Shown: positions 33,844 through 41,709, counted from the first letter of the stretch. The stretch: DNA of 64,000 nt from Bradyrhizobium sp. CCBAU 051011 (GCF_009930815.1 NZ_CP022222.1:6552501-6616500); one strand, 5' to 3'. The notes: a model not told the origin generated them from the sequence alone. Translations and numbers: made by a program.

Positions 33844-34644
33844 ATGAGTCTGTTGAGTGCGGCGTTTGATCCCGCGCACGAGGCGGCGCTCGTCACCGGC
33901 GCGGGCAATGGAATCGGCCGCGCGATTGCGCAGGCGCTGGTGGGAGAGGGCGTGCGCACGGTGTTTGCCGATGTGAACGGGGACACCGTGACCGCGGCGA
34001 TCAAGGCCTCGGCGCGACCCGAACTGGCGGTGCCCTGGATTGGCGATCTCGCTGATGCCGCCGCGCGCGAGGCGCTGCTGGCGGAATCCGCCAAAGCGCT
34101 GGGGCGCGTGACGCATTTCGTGCACAGCGCCTCGCCGCCGCGGCGCGAAAGCGATCATGCGCTCGGCGTCACCACCGAGATCTGGGCGCAGATGCATGCG
34201 GTGAACCTGGAAGCCGGATTTCATCTCTGCCGCGAACTGGCGCAGAAGCTGATCGCCGACAAGGAAGGCGGCTCGTTTCTGCTCCTGACCTCGCTGCATG
34301 CGGGCACGCCACGCAACCTGCCGCATTATTCGACGGCGAAGGCCGGGCTTTCCATGCTGGTGAAGGAGTTGGCCAAGACGTTCGGCCGCTTTGGCATCCG
34401 CGTCAACGCGCTGGTGCCCGGCGCGATCGCGGCCGGCGGTTTCGTCGCCGACCCCGCGCTCGCAAAACATATTCCGCTTGGCCGACTTGGTGAGGCCAAA
34501 GACCTTGCGCCGCTGGCGCTGGCGGTGTTGTCGAACCGGATATCGGCCTACGTCACGGGCGCGGCGATCGTGATCGACGGCGGGCTATCGCTGACCAACT
34601 GGTTCGAGCCGCCGGAATTGGGGGGAGTTGTAGAAGATTCGTAG
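33844..34644 (+). CDS. Short-chain dehydrogenase/reductase
   Basis: A 266-residue SDR. The cofactor motif is TGAGNGIG near residue 18, the acidic residue ending strand two (VFADVNGD) favours NAD(H), and the catalytic Tyr-Lys is in HYSTAKAGLSML. The usual NNAG motif is replaced by HSASPP, which is unusual for a classical SDR. ATG at 33844 was chosen over the longer frame from 33787. Substrate unknown. Confidence 0.82.
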   Translation: MSLLSAAFDPAHEAALVTGAGNGIGRAIAQALVGEGVRTVFADVNGDTVTAAIKASARPELAVPWIGDLADAAAREALLAESAKALGRVTHFVHSASPPRRESDHALGVTTEIWAQMHAVNLEAGFHLCRELAQKLIADKEGGSFLLLTSLHAGTPRNLPHYSTAKAGLSMLVKELAKTFGRFGIRVNALVPGAIAAGGFVADPALAKHIPLGRLGEAKDLAPLALAVLSNRISAYVTGAAIVIDGGLSLTNWFEPPELGGVVEDS

Positions 34645-34765
34645 GATGGGGAGCAAAGCGATACCCATCGCGTTTGCGGCGGGGATGATGGGTTTCATTT
34701 CGCTCTACCCATCCTACGAGAGTTCCGTTCCCGGATTGCGTTTCGCTCCATCCGGGTTACGGGTT
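34643..34765. repeat. REP-like repeats (GTAGGATGG type and CCCGGATTGCG type)
   Basis: An inverted pair GTAGGATGGGGAGCAAAGCG ... CGCTCTACCCATCCTACG (34643-34721), then a second block CCCGGATTGCGTTTCGCTCC-ATCCGGGTTAC. It lies between convergent genes. Confidence 0.72.
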
Positions 34766-34770
34766 ACGCG

Positions 34771-34923
34771 CTATGTTCCTGGGTGCTTCGCGTGCCATTT
34801 CGGGCCCGGGCCGCGCATGTAATGCAACTCGGGGCGATAGCGGTTGCGGCCGAGGTCGAGCAGACCCTGCCATCGGGTCACGATCTCGGTCAGGCGTCGG
34901 AGCAGCGGTTGTATGGCCAGCAT
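34771..34923 (-). CDS. Small protein of the DUF6894 module (copy A), 50 residues
   Basis: A short frame starting MLAIQPLLRRLTEIVTRWQG and ending with HYMRGPGPKWHAKHPGT. The paralogue at 36969-37112 shares RRL..I.TRW, YRPE and the identical HYMRGPGPKWHA. It begins nine bases after the DUF6894 gene, the same layout as in the second module. An N-terminal helix followed by a basic, Gly/Pro/Trp-rich tail; function unknown. Confidence 0.72.
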   Translation of the reverse strand: MLAIQPLLRRLTEIVTRWQGLLDLGRNRYRPELHYMRGPGPKWHAKHPGT

Positions 34924-34932
34924 GGCGACCTC

Positions 34933-35166
34933 TCAATGCGGCTTGCCGAGCAGGGATGAAAACGGCAGCGCGAAGATTTCGTCGTCGAGGTCGTCGCTGA
35001 CGTGCAACGTCCAGTCGCGCCAGTCTTCCGGGTCCTGCAGCATGATCAGCGACTGCACGACGCGGGCGGCATGGGCGCGCACCTCGGCCAGATCCTCGAC
35101 GGCGGCGCCGCTCTGGTCGAAGCGTACGCCCTCGGAATTGGAGCAGTGGAAATAGACTCGTGCCAT
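34933..35166 (-). CDS. DUF6894 protein (copy A)
   Basis: A 77-residue protein: MARVYFHCSNSEGVRFDQSG, a helix AEVRAHAARVVQSLIM, then DWRDWTLHVSDDLDDEIFAL and FSSLLGKPH. The paralogue at 37120 has the same length and the same landmarks. DUF6894 proteins are common in Bradyrhizobium and have no assigned role. It is the first gene of a two-gene unit with the small protein at 34771-34923. Ribosome site present before ATG 35166. Confidence 0.8.
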   Translation of the reverse strand: MARVYFHCSNSEGVRFDQSGAAVEDLAEVRAHAARVVQSLIMLQDPEDWRDWTLHVSDDLDDEIFALPFSSLLGKPH

Positions 35167-35318
35167 GTCCGACTCCCGCGGTTGCGATTACGCTGAAAAT
35201 AGCAGGTGGAAGAGCGACTTAATATTCGGGGAGATTGCGGACGGGATACTACGGGGAGTGGCGACCACAGGTGGAGCCGTTGCCTAATCTTGTCTGAAAA
35301 TTATCCATTCTGCCGGGA

Positions 35319-35344
35319 GGAACGAGAGTTCCGGTTCGGCCGTT
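35319..35344 (+). promoter_or_regulatory. EcfG (general stress) promoter
   Basis: GGAAC (35319-35323) and CGTT (35341-35344) with a 17-base spacer, a perfect consensus match, 59 bases before the start at 35403. Confidence 0.78.
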
Positions 35345-35402
35345 TTCACCGGGAAGCCGCGACGATTCGGAAAAGCGCCGTGGCGGAACCCCGGAGAGCG
35401 AC

Positions 35403-35588
35403 ATGATGTCGGAAATGCAGATCCACACGATTGCGCGTCAGATGATGGAGAAGCACGGCCTCACCGCGATCGCGCAGGCCGCACACAACGCGCAGGCTTG
35501 CGAGAGCAAGGGCGACATCGAGGAAGCCAAGGAGTGGCGTCACATTGAAGACGCCATGAAGATGATGCGGGGCCCGCATCAGAGCTGA
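35403..35588 (+). CDS. Small helical protein under an EcfG promoter, 61 residues
   Basis: It starts MMSEMQIHTIARQMMEKHGL and continues with a second helix (AIAQAAHNAQACESKGDIEEA) and WRHIEDAMKMMRGPHQS. Probably a small cytosolic helical protein; not recognised. The upstream GGAAC-N17-CGTT indicates induction in the general stress response. Confidence 0.72.
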   Translation: MMSEMQIHTIARQMMEKHGLTAIAQAAHNAQACESKGDIEEAKEWRHIEDAMKMMRGPHQS

Positions 35589-35641
35589 CGGATTTGTCCC
35601 GGATGCGGCCGCGCCGCGCCGCATCCGGGAGAACACGCTAT

Positions 35642-36688
35642 TTACCGCAGCGGCATCGGCGGGCGCACCACTGGCTCGCCGTCATCGGCGATCGTTTGCT
35701 GAGGCGGTAGCGGCGCGGCGGCCTGCGCCGGCGGAAGCGGCGCTGCGGGTGCCGCCGCCATTGGCGCGGGTGAATAGGGCGAATAAGAACTGACCGGCTT
35801 CGGCCTGCGCGGGGCGGGCGGAGGCGTGGTCGGCCGCACCGGAGGTGCGGTCAGCGATGACACGCGCGGCCGCTGGCTTGGCTCGGCGGGCCTGGTCTCA
35901 GCGGCCTTGGCCTCGGACGCCCTGGCAAGGTCGCGCGCCATCTGCGCCTGGCTTGTCTTGAGCTGCGCGATAGTGGCTTTGAGCTCCTCAACCTGCTGGC
36001 CCATCGCGGCAAGATCCTGCGCCATCGATTGCAACTGCGCCGGTTCGGCGGCAGGAGCGGCCGCGATTGCGGCCGCGGGTTCGCTTTGAGCCGGCGCTGG
36101 GCTTTGAGCCGGCGCCGGGGGGGCCGGCGGTTGCGCGACGGCCTGATCGGTTGCGGCTTGGGCGGCCGGCGCGCTCGGTTGCTCGGCTGCGGCTGGTTTG
36201 GCTGCCGAGGGCAACGCAGCCAGCACGAAGGGCGGCGCCCACTCGGCGGCCATCGCCGTGGCCTGATCGCCATAATGCTGCCAGGCGGCGGCAGCCAAGG
36301 CGCCGAAAAGGCCCAGGAGCGCCATGACCACGCGCTTCGCCCATTTGGCGGTCGGCCGCTCGGCGGCAGGCTTGAGGCCGTCCACCTTGATCTCGGCCAG
36401 CTTGACGTTCTCGACCTGGATGTCGCGCCTATCGGCGGCGCGAAACGTCGGTTCGACCTGCGGCGCCGACGCGCCCACCGAAATTGGGGGCGCGACGTGA
36501 ACCTCCGGCGTCGGCGCGGTCTGGACTTGCGGGTTGGCCGCAATTTGGACCTGCGGCGCTACCGGCGGGGCGGCGGGTGGCGGGTCGTGCGCCAGCGGGG
36601 GCGCCTTGTGGGCGTGTGCGGCCAGTACCGTTTCGATCGCAAAAACGTCGTGCGGATCAGCCTCTTTCAGCGTTGGCGTGGATTGCAT
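35642..36688 (-). CDS. Pro/Ala-rich single-pass membrane protein
   Basis: A 348-residue protein. An N-terminal Pro-rich region (to about 95) precedes a short conserved part (RDIQVENVKLAEIKVDGLKP). One transmembrane segment (VVMALLGLFGALAAAAWQ) lies near 130. The rest is a long Pro/Ala/Gln-rich region with a coiled-coil piece (MAQDLAAMGQQVEELKATIA) and a Pro-rich end. The topology suggests anchoring in the inner membrane with a periplasmic coiled coil. ATG 36688 was chosen with AAGG upstream; a TTG at 36712 is possible. Function unknown. Confidence 0.65.
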   Translation of the reverse strand: MQSTPTLKEADPHDVFAIETVLAAHAHKAPPLAHDPPPAAPPVAPQVQIAANPQVQTAPTPEVHVAPPISVGASAPQVEPTFRAADRRDIQVENVKLAEIKVDGLKPAAERPTAKWAKRVVMALLGLFGALAAAAWQHYGDQATAMAAEWAPPFVLAALPSAAKPAAAEQPSAPAAQAATDQAVAQPPAPPAPAQSPAPAQSEPAAAIAAAPAAEPAQLQSMAQDLAAMGQQVEELKATIAQLKTSQAQMARDLARASEAKAAETRPAEPSQRPRVSSLTAPPVRPTTPPPAPRRPKPVSSYSPYSPAPMAAAPAAPLPPAQAAAPLPPQQTIADDGEPVVRPPMPLR

Positions 36689-36968
36689 TGGCGGTCCCTT
36701 GCGCAAGTCCAATGGCTCCCGCGACCGGGCGGCGAGCGAGCTGCTTTGCTAGCGTGAAAATCCTCTGCCCACGCCACCACACGGCCAGCGAGGTTTGACC
36801 AAAGCAAGGCAATCTCGTGGAGAGGTTGAGGCCGGGGTGCGTCGGGGGAATATGGGAACCGGCAACAGAATCGATGAAGTGCCAGACCAATCCTGCGATC
36901 ATCATAACCGAACCTGACAGCATCCGCGGCGCTACGCGCTATGCGATCGAGAGGCGGGTGCCCGGGTC

Positions 36969-37112
36969 TCAGATATGCTGGACGCCGTGCCGGGCGTGCC
37001 ACTTCGGGCCGGGGCCGCGCATGTAGTGGCGCTCGGGGCGATAGGGGTCGCAGGCGCGCTCGATCAACCTGTGCCACCGCGTCATGATCGTATCCAGGCG
37101 ACGAAGCAGCAT
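36969..37112 (-). CDS. Small protein of the DUF6894 module (copy B), 47 residues
   Basis: It starts MLLRRLDTIMTRWHRLIERA and ends HYMRGPGPKWHARHGVQHI. It is paralogous to the protein at 34771-34923; the twelve-residue HYMRGPGPKWHA is identical. It begins seven bases after the DUF6894 stop at 37120. The conservation of both sequence and order shows that this short frame is a real gene. Confidence 0.72.
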   Translation of the reverse strand: MLLRRLDTIMTRWHRLIERACDPYRPERHYMRGPGPKWHARHGVQHI

Positions 37113-37119
37113 GGCGGCC

Positions 37120-37353
37120 TCAGTGCGGCTTGCCGAGTACGAAGGCGAAGGGCAGAACGAAGAGCTCGTCGTCGAAATCGTCGTTCACATGTACGACCCA
37201 GTCGCGCCAGTCTTCGGCGTCGCGGCCCATGATCATCGAGCGCACGATGCAGGCGGCGCGGTCGCGCGCCTCGGTGAGATCGCTGACCGCTTCGCCGGAA
37301 CGGTCGATGCGGACTTCCCGGGAGTTCGAGCAGTGGAAATAAACCTGGGCCAT
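37120..37353 (-). CDS. DUF6894 protein (copy B)
   Basis: A 77-residue paralogue of copy A: MAQVYFHCSNSREVRIDRSG, helix ARDRAACIVRSMIM, DWRDWVVHVNDDFDDELFVL and the same ending LGKPH. The start at 37353 was chosen by alignment with copy A; a longer in-frame reading has no support. It forms a two-gene unit with the small protein at 36969-37112. Function unknown. Confidence 0.8.
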   Translation of the reverse strand: MAQVYFHCSNSREVRIDRSGEAVSDLTEARDRAACIVRSMIMGRDAEDWRDWVVHVNDDFDDELFVLPFAFVLGKPH

Positions 37354-37534
37354 GGCGGCCTCCTGCGTTTGAGACGATCTGTCTCGTTGGTTGCAGGCTA
37401 GCCGCACAAGGTTCTGGATCTCCGTGAGGGAGATCACAGTTACTACTTAAGATTTTGTTAAGGATGTAATGGTCAAACTTTAGGCAAATGGAATCGCAGC
37501 GGAACCGGACCTCCCGAGCCGGCAGTTGCAAGAG

Positions 37535-37568
37535 AAGGCCGGCGGCGTAACGCCCGCCGGCCTTTTCT
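37535..37568 (+). terminator. Strong hairpin terminator with no obvious upstream gene
   Basis: Arms AAGGCCGGCGG (37535-37545) and CCGCCGGCCTT (37554-37564) followed by TTCTC. The flanking genes diverge (37353 leftward, 37670 rightward), so on the + strand there is no protein gene for it to end. A small RNA starting around 37440 is a possible source. Confidence 0.6.
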
Positions 37569-37612
37569 CTTGGCGGCCCGCCAGAAACTCACAGCGCTGT
37601 GAATCGGTGTCC

Positions 37613-37638
37613 GGAACAGCACCCCGGCCTCGCTCGTT
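37613..37638 (+). promoter_or_regulatory. EcfG (general stress) promoter
   Basis: GGAAC (37613-37617) and CGTT (37635-37638) with a 17-base spacer, a perfect consensus match, 32 bases before the ATG at 37670. Confidence 0.78.
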
Positions 37639-37669
37639 CGTCCTTCATACGTGAATGGAGGAATGAGCA

Positions 37670-38035
37670 ATGACCAAACTGAAGCTGCTCGGGGCGGCCG
37701 CCATCCTGGCGACGGCGCTTGCGACACCGGCAATGTCGCAGGAAGCGACCCAGGAGCCTGGAATGATCGGGTTCAACTACCCGAATTCCAACTATCTGCG
37801 CGGCGGATACGGCGTGCGCACGCCGAGCCCCTATGACTATAGCTACTACTATGGCGATTACGGACCTCGCGCGTATTACGGGCCTCGCGTGTATGGGCCT
37901 CGCGTGTATTACGGGCCCGGCCCCGTCGGGCTTGCGGCCGGCGTAGCCGCCGGTGCGGTCGGAATGGCGGGTGCGATTGCCGGCGCGCCGTACGTTGATT
38001 CCTACGCCTATTATGACGGGCCCGGCTATTGGTAA
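37670..38035 (+). CDS. Secreted Tyr/Gly/Pro-rich protein under an EcfG promoter
   Basis: A 121-residue precursor with a signal peptide (MTKLKLLGAAAILATALATP, cleavage near AMSQ). The mature part is Tyr-rich (SPYDYSYYYGDYGP, repeated PRVYGPRVYYGP). A hydrophobic Gly/Ala stretch (VGLAAGVAAGAVGMAGAIAG) follows and could insert in a membrane or mediate assembly, then YDGPGYW. Ribosome site GGAGGAA. Likely an envelope stress protein; function unknown. An efficient hairpin terminator follows. Confidence 0.75.
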   Translation: MTKLKLLGAAAILATALATPAMSQEATQEPGMIGFNYPNSNYLRGGYGVRTPSPYDYSYYYGDYGPRAYYGPRVYGPRVYYGPGPVGLAAGVAAGAVGMAGAIAGAPYVDSYAYYDGPGYW

Positions 38036-38056
38036 AGCCGGAACGCACAACTGCAA

Positions 38057-38084
38057 CAAAAGCGGCCGCAAGGCCGCTTTTTGC
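38057..38084 (+). terminator. Hairpin terminator after the Tyr-rich protein gene
   Basis: AAAGCGGCC (38059-38067) pairs perfectly with GGCCGCTTT (38072-38080) across a GCAA loop, followed by TTG. Confidence 0.82.
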
Positions 38085-38099
38085 TGGCTGCTTGGCGCT

Positions 38100-38432
38100 T
38101 CAGCGGCTGGCCGCCGCGTAGGAAGACAATAGCGCGAGGAAGATGATTGCATTCAGCGCGGTCGCACCGAGCACGAGGGCGAGCCCAACGCCGAGGCCGC
38201 GGCCGCCGATCGCCTTGATGGCGGTTGGCAGCACCAGCGCGAAGAAGATCAGGGTGAACGGCATCACCGGCAGCATGTCGAAGCCGGTGCCCTTTGGATC
38301 GGCGTGGGCATAGACGAAGGGGAAAGTGCAGATCCAGAACGCCGCATTGGCCGCTGCCAGCATGAGCGCGGCGATGCGGACCGAGGGGACGTCCCAATCG
38401 GAGGCGGGCGGTAGCGGAGGCGGGGCGGACAT
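38100..38432 (-). CDS. Hypothetical membrane protein, 110 residues
   Basis: Three transmembrane segments (IAALMLAAANAAFWICTFPFVY, FTLIFFALVLPTAIKAI, LGVGLALVLGATALNAIIFLALL) follow a Pro-rich N-terminus MSAPPPLPPASDWDVPS. No recognised family. ATG 38432 is chosen; an in-frame GTG six bases upstream (38438) is also possible. Convergent with the Tyr-rich protein gene. Confidence 0.65.
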   Translation of the reverse strand: MSAPPPLPPASDWDVPSVRIAALMLAAANAAFWICTFPFVYAHADPKGTGFDMLPVMPFTLIFFALVLPTAIKAIGGRGLGVGLALVLGATALNAIIFLALLSSYAAASR

Positions 38433-38615
38433 CTTCACTCTGTGCGGCGATCCGGAAAAAGATACAGCTCGATCCGGTGATTATCGGGGAGCCATGAAGT
38501 TCGGCCTTAGGTATCGCGGGCCGGACTTCAGGTTCATTCGAAGTAGCTCACGCCTTGCATGAGAAAGGCCCGCATGGTTCGACTGCATCATCCAATGTCT
38601 TAGGGGTGAGACGCC

Positions 38616-39206
38616 ATGAGCAACCGCATTCTCGTCTTTTACGGCTCCTACCGCTCCGACCGCATGGGCATTCGTCTCGCGCAATTCGTCGTCGAGGGAT
38701 TTCGCGCCCGCGGTGACGATGTCGAACTGATCGACGCCAAGGCGATCGGCCTGCCGATGCTGGACCGCATGTACAAGGAATACCCGAAAGGCGCGGCGCC
38801 CGCGGCGCTCGAAGAACTCGCGGGAAAGATCCGCGATGCCGACGGATTTGTGTTCGTATCGGGCGAGTATAATTGGGGCATGCAGCCCGGGCTGAAAAAC
38901 CTCACCGACCATTTCCTCGAAGAATGGTTCTGGCGGCCGGCGGCGATCGCGAGCTATTCGGCCGGCCGCTTCTCCGGCGCGCGCGCCGCGATCGCCTGGC
39001 ACGGCACGCTGTCGGAAATGGGCATGGTGGTTATCTCGAGTTCGATTGCCGTCGGGCCTATCGCGCAGACGCTTTCCGAAGACGGCAAGCCGACCGGCGA
39101 CGGCGGCAAGGCGCTGACGCACGCGTTTCCGCGCTTTGCCGATGATCTCGTATGGTGGATGGAGGCGGCGCGGGCGCAGCGCGAGCGGAAAAAACCGCCA
39201 TATTGA
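38616..39206 (+). CDS. NADPH-dependent FMN reductase family protein
   Basis: A 196-residue flavodoxin-fold protein. ILVFYGSYRSDRMGIRLAQ forms the FMN phosphate loop, and VSGEYNWGMQPGLKNLTDH resembles the flavin-contact loop (PEYN-type) of the NADPH-dependent FMN reductase/azoreductase family. Probable quinone or azo/chromate-type reductase; substrate not set. Ribosome site AGGGGTGAG. Single gene. Confidence 0.82.
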   Translation: MSNRILVFYGSYRSDRMGIRLAQFVVEGFRARGDDVELIDAKAIGLPMLDRMYKEYPKGAAPAALEELAGKIRDADGFVFVSGEYNWGMQPGLKNLTDHFLEEWFWRPAAIASYSAGRFSGARAAIAWHGTLSEMGMVVISSSIAVGPIAQTLSEDGKPTGDGGKALTHAFPRFADDLVWWMEAARAQRERKKPPY

Positions 39207-39377
39207 GGGATGTCCGTCAGCATCCGCGCCGTGCCGCGAATGGAGCGCAATGTTGGCGAAAACGCACCCACTTTTCGCCACGGCTGGACAGCAGATTGCG
39301 CTTTACCTGCCATCTTCCGCCTTTGTCGGGTCGCCACAGGCGTCTCGCTCATGCTCCCCTGCACGGATTACGAATCG

Positions 39378-39728
39378 ATGTCGCCAACGAAAGCGCGCTG
39401 CGGTCTGTTTGTTGTTGCGCTCGCGGCCACGCTCTTCGGCTCGCCGGCCGGCGCACAGAATCTCGATCAGGGTAAACCGCCGGCAAAACTGTTTGCCGAA
39501 GGCTGCGCCTCCTGCCACCGCAGCCCGCGCGGGCTTGCCAAGGGCCGCTTTCGGCTCTCGCTGTATCTGTTCCTGCAAAAGCACTATGTGAGCGGCTCCA
39601 GCTCGGCCTGGGCGCTGTCGTCCTATCTGGAATCCATTGACAGCGCCAAGCGCGTCGCGGCGAAGCCGGCCTCGACAGGCGCGTCGCGGTCGTCGATGCG
39701 CCCCCCCGCGCCAGTGCCGGCGCGATAG
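39378..39728 (+). CDS. Small secreted protein with a heme c motif
   Basis: A 116-residue precursor with a signal peptide (GLFVVALAATLFGSPAGAQN). One CxxCH motif (EGCASCHRSPRGLA) lies near residue 43, but no clear distal Met ligand or full cytochrome c fold is visible. The conserved-looking RFRLSLYLFLQKHYVSGSSSAWALSSYL follows. It may be a truncated or unusual monoheme protein. The start could also be the ATG at 39351; 39378 places the signal peptide properly. Confidence 0.65.
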   Translation: MSPTKARCGLFVVALAATLFGSPAGAQNLDQGKPPAKLFAEGCASCHRSPRGLAKGRFRLSLYLFLQKHYVSGSSSAWALSSYLESIDSAKRVAAKPASTGASRSSMRPPAPVPAR

Positions 39729-39844
39729 GGCGACGTCGCCATCGCTTGCTCACGGCAACGCTGCGAAATCTCCGCAAGGTGGTCATCTTTTCGACGTGTG
39801 TGGGGATAGCATCGTGAGCGTGTGTGTGGCGGGGAGTAACGACC

Positions 39845-40024
39845 ATGGTAGTAGCTGAACTTCAGACCAAGGTAGAGAAGTGGGAGATCAAGGCCGGCAA
39901 GTGCGAGGCCATGGCCAAGGAGGCCAAGGACAAGGCGCAGCAGGCCTTTTACGAGGGGCTTGCCGGCTATTACACGAGCCTGGCGACAGATTTCCGCAAG
40001 ATCCTCGAGAAGCGAACCGCGTAA
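39845..40024 (+). CDS. Small helical protein, 59 residues
   Basis: It starts MVVAELQTKVEKWEIKAGKC and is Lys/Glu/Ala-rich, predicted to form two amphipathic helices (EAMAKEAKDKAQQAFYEG, ATDFRKILEKRT). Not recognised. Soluble. Followed by a REP element. Confidence 0.6.
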   Translation: MVVAELQTKVEKWEIKAGKCEAMAKEAKDKAQQAFYEGLAGYYTSLATDFRKILEKRTA

Positions 40025-40040
40025 GTGGAAGCCGCGATGC

Positions 40041-40121
40041 GCAGGGCGGGTTAGCGAAAGCGTAACCCGCCGATTCTGTTGCGCAGACAAGGCGGATTAC
40101 GTTGCGCTAATCCGCCTTACG
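40041..40121. repeat. REP-like repeat, GCAGGGCGGGTTAGCG type
   Basis: Inverted pair: AGGGCGGGTTAGCGAAAGCG-TAACCCGCC and GGCGGATTACGTTGCGCTAATCCGCC-TTACG. The same type occurs at 45108-45185 and 59035-59206. Confidence 0.75.
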
Positions 40122-40130
40122 AGTTGGGGT

Positions 40131-40355
40131 TCACGCGCCGCCGATCGCACGGTTGATCGTGCCGCTGCCGCCGCAGTTCGGGCAGGCTGAGCCGACGATG
40201 CGGCCCTCACCATGACATTCGGGACAGATGTCCTCGCCGGTGCCCACCGTTCCGCGCGCTGCTTCGTCGCCGGGATTGAGCATTGAATTGGCCGCCTGCA
40301 TCTGGGCGGCAGGGCGCTTTTTTGTGCCTTGTGAATTAGGAGCCTTGTTCCGCAT
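40131..40355 (-). CDS. Small zinc-ribbon protein, 74 residues
   Basis: It starts MRNKAPNSQGTKKRPAAQMQ and carries a DnaJ-like cysteine pattern: CPECHGEGRIVGSACPNCGG, two CxxC pairs separated by ten residues, enough for one zinc. Soluble. AAGGAGG precedes ATG 40355. A GCAAC-N16-CGTT block upstream on this strand is one base off the EcfG consensus. Role unknown. Confidence 0.75.
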   Translation of the reverse strand: MRNKAPNSQGTKKRPAAQMQAANSMLNPGDEAARGTVGTGEDICPECHGEGRIVGSACPNCGGSGTINRAIGGA

Positions 40356-40391
40356 GGCGCATGCCTCCTTGGGGTATCCGACAACGCGGCG

Positions 40392-40655
40392 GTGGCGCGG
40401 AGGTTGCGGCGATGCGCAACCTTCGCCGTAGCGAAAGCGTTGGAATGGGATGACGGAACATCCGACCATGCATCCCATGAGGGATTCGATCCATCCGAGC
40501 CGGCCGTTTTGCACGATCGTGCGAGGGACGAGATCATCACCTGGACTGCCGAGCAGGCCGACGACTTCCGCCGTACGAGCCGCACACGCGACGACGGCAC
40601 GGTGGCGTGGCAGCAATATGTGTTCGACGGCTGGGGAAACGTGCTCGGCGGGTGA
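40392..40655 (+). CDS. Possible hypothetical protein, 87 residues
   Basis: The C-terminal half reads like protein (HDRARDEIITWTAEQADDF, DDGTVAWQQYVFDGWGNVLGG). The N-terminal third (from GTG 40392) is Arg-rich and doubtful; a TTG near 40440 before EWDDGT is an alternative start. The opposite strand here is less protein-like. Kept at low confidence. Confidence 0.35.
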   Translation: MARRLRRCATFAVAKALEWDDGTSDHASHEGFDPSEPAVLHDRARDEIITWTAEQADDFRRTSRTRDDGTVAWQQYVFDGWGNVLGG

Positions 40656-40663
40656 GAGGCGAC

Positions 40664-40782
40664 AAGGGCGGATTTAGCCAGCGGTCGCGCGAATGCGCGC
40701 CCGCTGACAGGCTTCGCGCAACGCGCCGATACCGACCGCGAATAATGGCGGATTTCGCTAACCGCTAATCCGTCCTACGTCC
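40664..40782. repeat. REP-like mosaic at the 3' end of panE
   Basis: Contains GGGCGGATTTAGCCAGCGG, TCGCGCGAATGCGCGCCCG and ATGGCGGATTTCGCTAACCGC-TAATCCGTCCTACG. It runs past the panE stop at 40765 and supplies its last codons. Confidence 0.68.
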
Positions 40783-41673
40783 TTGTCTAGCGCGCTCGGC
40801 GAGCTTCACCATCAGCTGCAGGGCCTGATTGGTCGGTGTCGCAATGCCGAGCTCGCCGCCCTTGCGCACCACATGACCGTTGAGAAAGTCGATCTCGCTG
40901 GGCTTGCCGCGCGCAAGATCCTGCGCGGTGGAGGACATCTGGTTCGGCATCAAGGTGGGGATGTTCAGGATGTGCGCTAGGAGGTCATCGGGAATCGAGA
41001 CACCACTGGCGCGGGCGACGGAGGTTGCTTCCTGCACCGCGCGCGTGACGACATCGCGCGTGCCTTCGACTTCCAGCATCGGCCCGTAAGAAATGCCGGC
41101 CACGGCGGACAGCGCGTTGAAGGCGCAGTTGATGATCAGCTTGCTCCAAAGTGTCTTGTCGATGTCGTCGGCGATCGTGACGTTGACGCCGGCGGCCTGA
41201 AAAATTTGCGCCAGCGCTTCGCTTGCGGCAGAGGGGCCGATGGCGAGGTCGCCGCCACCGTGATGCCTGACATGGCCGGGCCCGGCCATCTCACTGCCGA
41301 CATAGACGACGACGGGAATGACGGCGTGGCCGGTGACGGCGGAAAGACGCTGTGCATTGTCGACGCCGTTTTGCAGGCTGAGCACGGATGTTTGCGGCCG
41401 CAGGCGCCCGGCGAGGGAGGCGCCGGCCTGCTCGGTATCGGCCGACTTCACGCATACCAGCACCAGATCGGGCGAGGCGAAGTTGGTTGTGTCGGACGCG
41501 GCCTTGGCAGGCAGGTGGCCCCTGAACGTCTTGGTGTCCAGCAAGAGGCCGTGCGCATTGATGGCGTCGACATGCGGCTGCCGGCCGATGAAGGTTACGT
41601 CATGCCCGGCTTTCAGCAGCAGTCCGCCATAATAGCATCCGACTGCGCCGGCGCCGATCACTGCGACTTGCAT
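40765..41673 (-). CDS. 2-dehydropantoate 2-reductase family protein
   Basis: A 302-residue NADP-dependent reductase of the PanE/ApbA family (ketopantoate to pantoate in CoA synthesis, or a relative acting on another 2-oxo acid). Seen: MQVAVIGAGAVGCYYGGLL (Rossmann), CVKSADTEQA, LQNGVDNAQRL, and the catalytic-side Lys in KTLWSKLIINCAFNALSA. No other pantothenate genes are nearby, so it may be a PanE paralogue. Its last residues (QGRRTD) come from a REP element. Confidence 0.82.
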   Translation of the reverse strand: MQVAVIGAGAVGCYYGGLLLKAGHDVTFIGRQPHVDAINAHGLLLDTKTFRGHLPAKAASDTTNFASPDLVLVCVKSADTEQAGASLAGRLRPQTSVLSLQNGVDNAQRLSAVTGHAVIPVVVYVGSEMAGPGHVRHHGGGDLAIGPSAASEALAQIFQAAGVNVTIADDIDKTLWSKLIINCAFNALSAVAGISYGPMLEVEGTRDVVTRAVQEATSVARASGVSIPDDLLAHILNIPTLMPNQMSSTAQDLARGKPSEIDFLNGHVVRKGGELGIATPTNQALQLMVKLAERARQGRRTD

Positions 41674-41709
41674 GTGTTTCTCCCATTTGTAGCCAAGATA
41701 AGCCGACAG

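Noticed and set aside
36657..36923. 88-codon frame with a hydrophobic start (MMIAGLVWHFIDSVAG)
   Set aside because: It overlaps the start of the Pro-rich membrane protein and its second half is a shadow; no ribosome site was seen.
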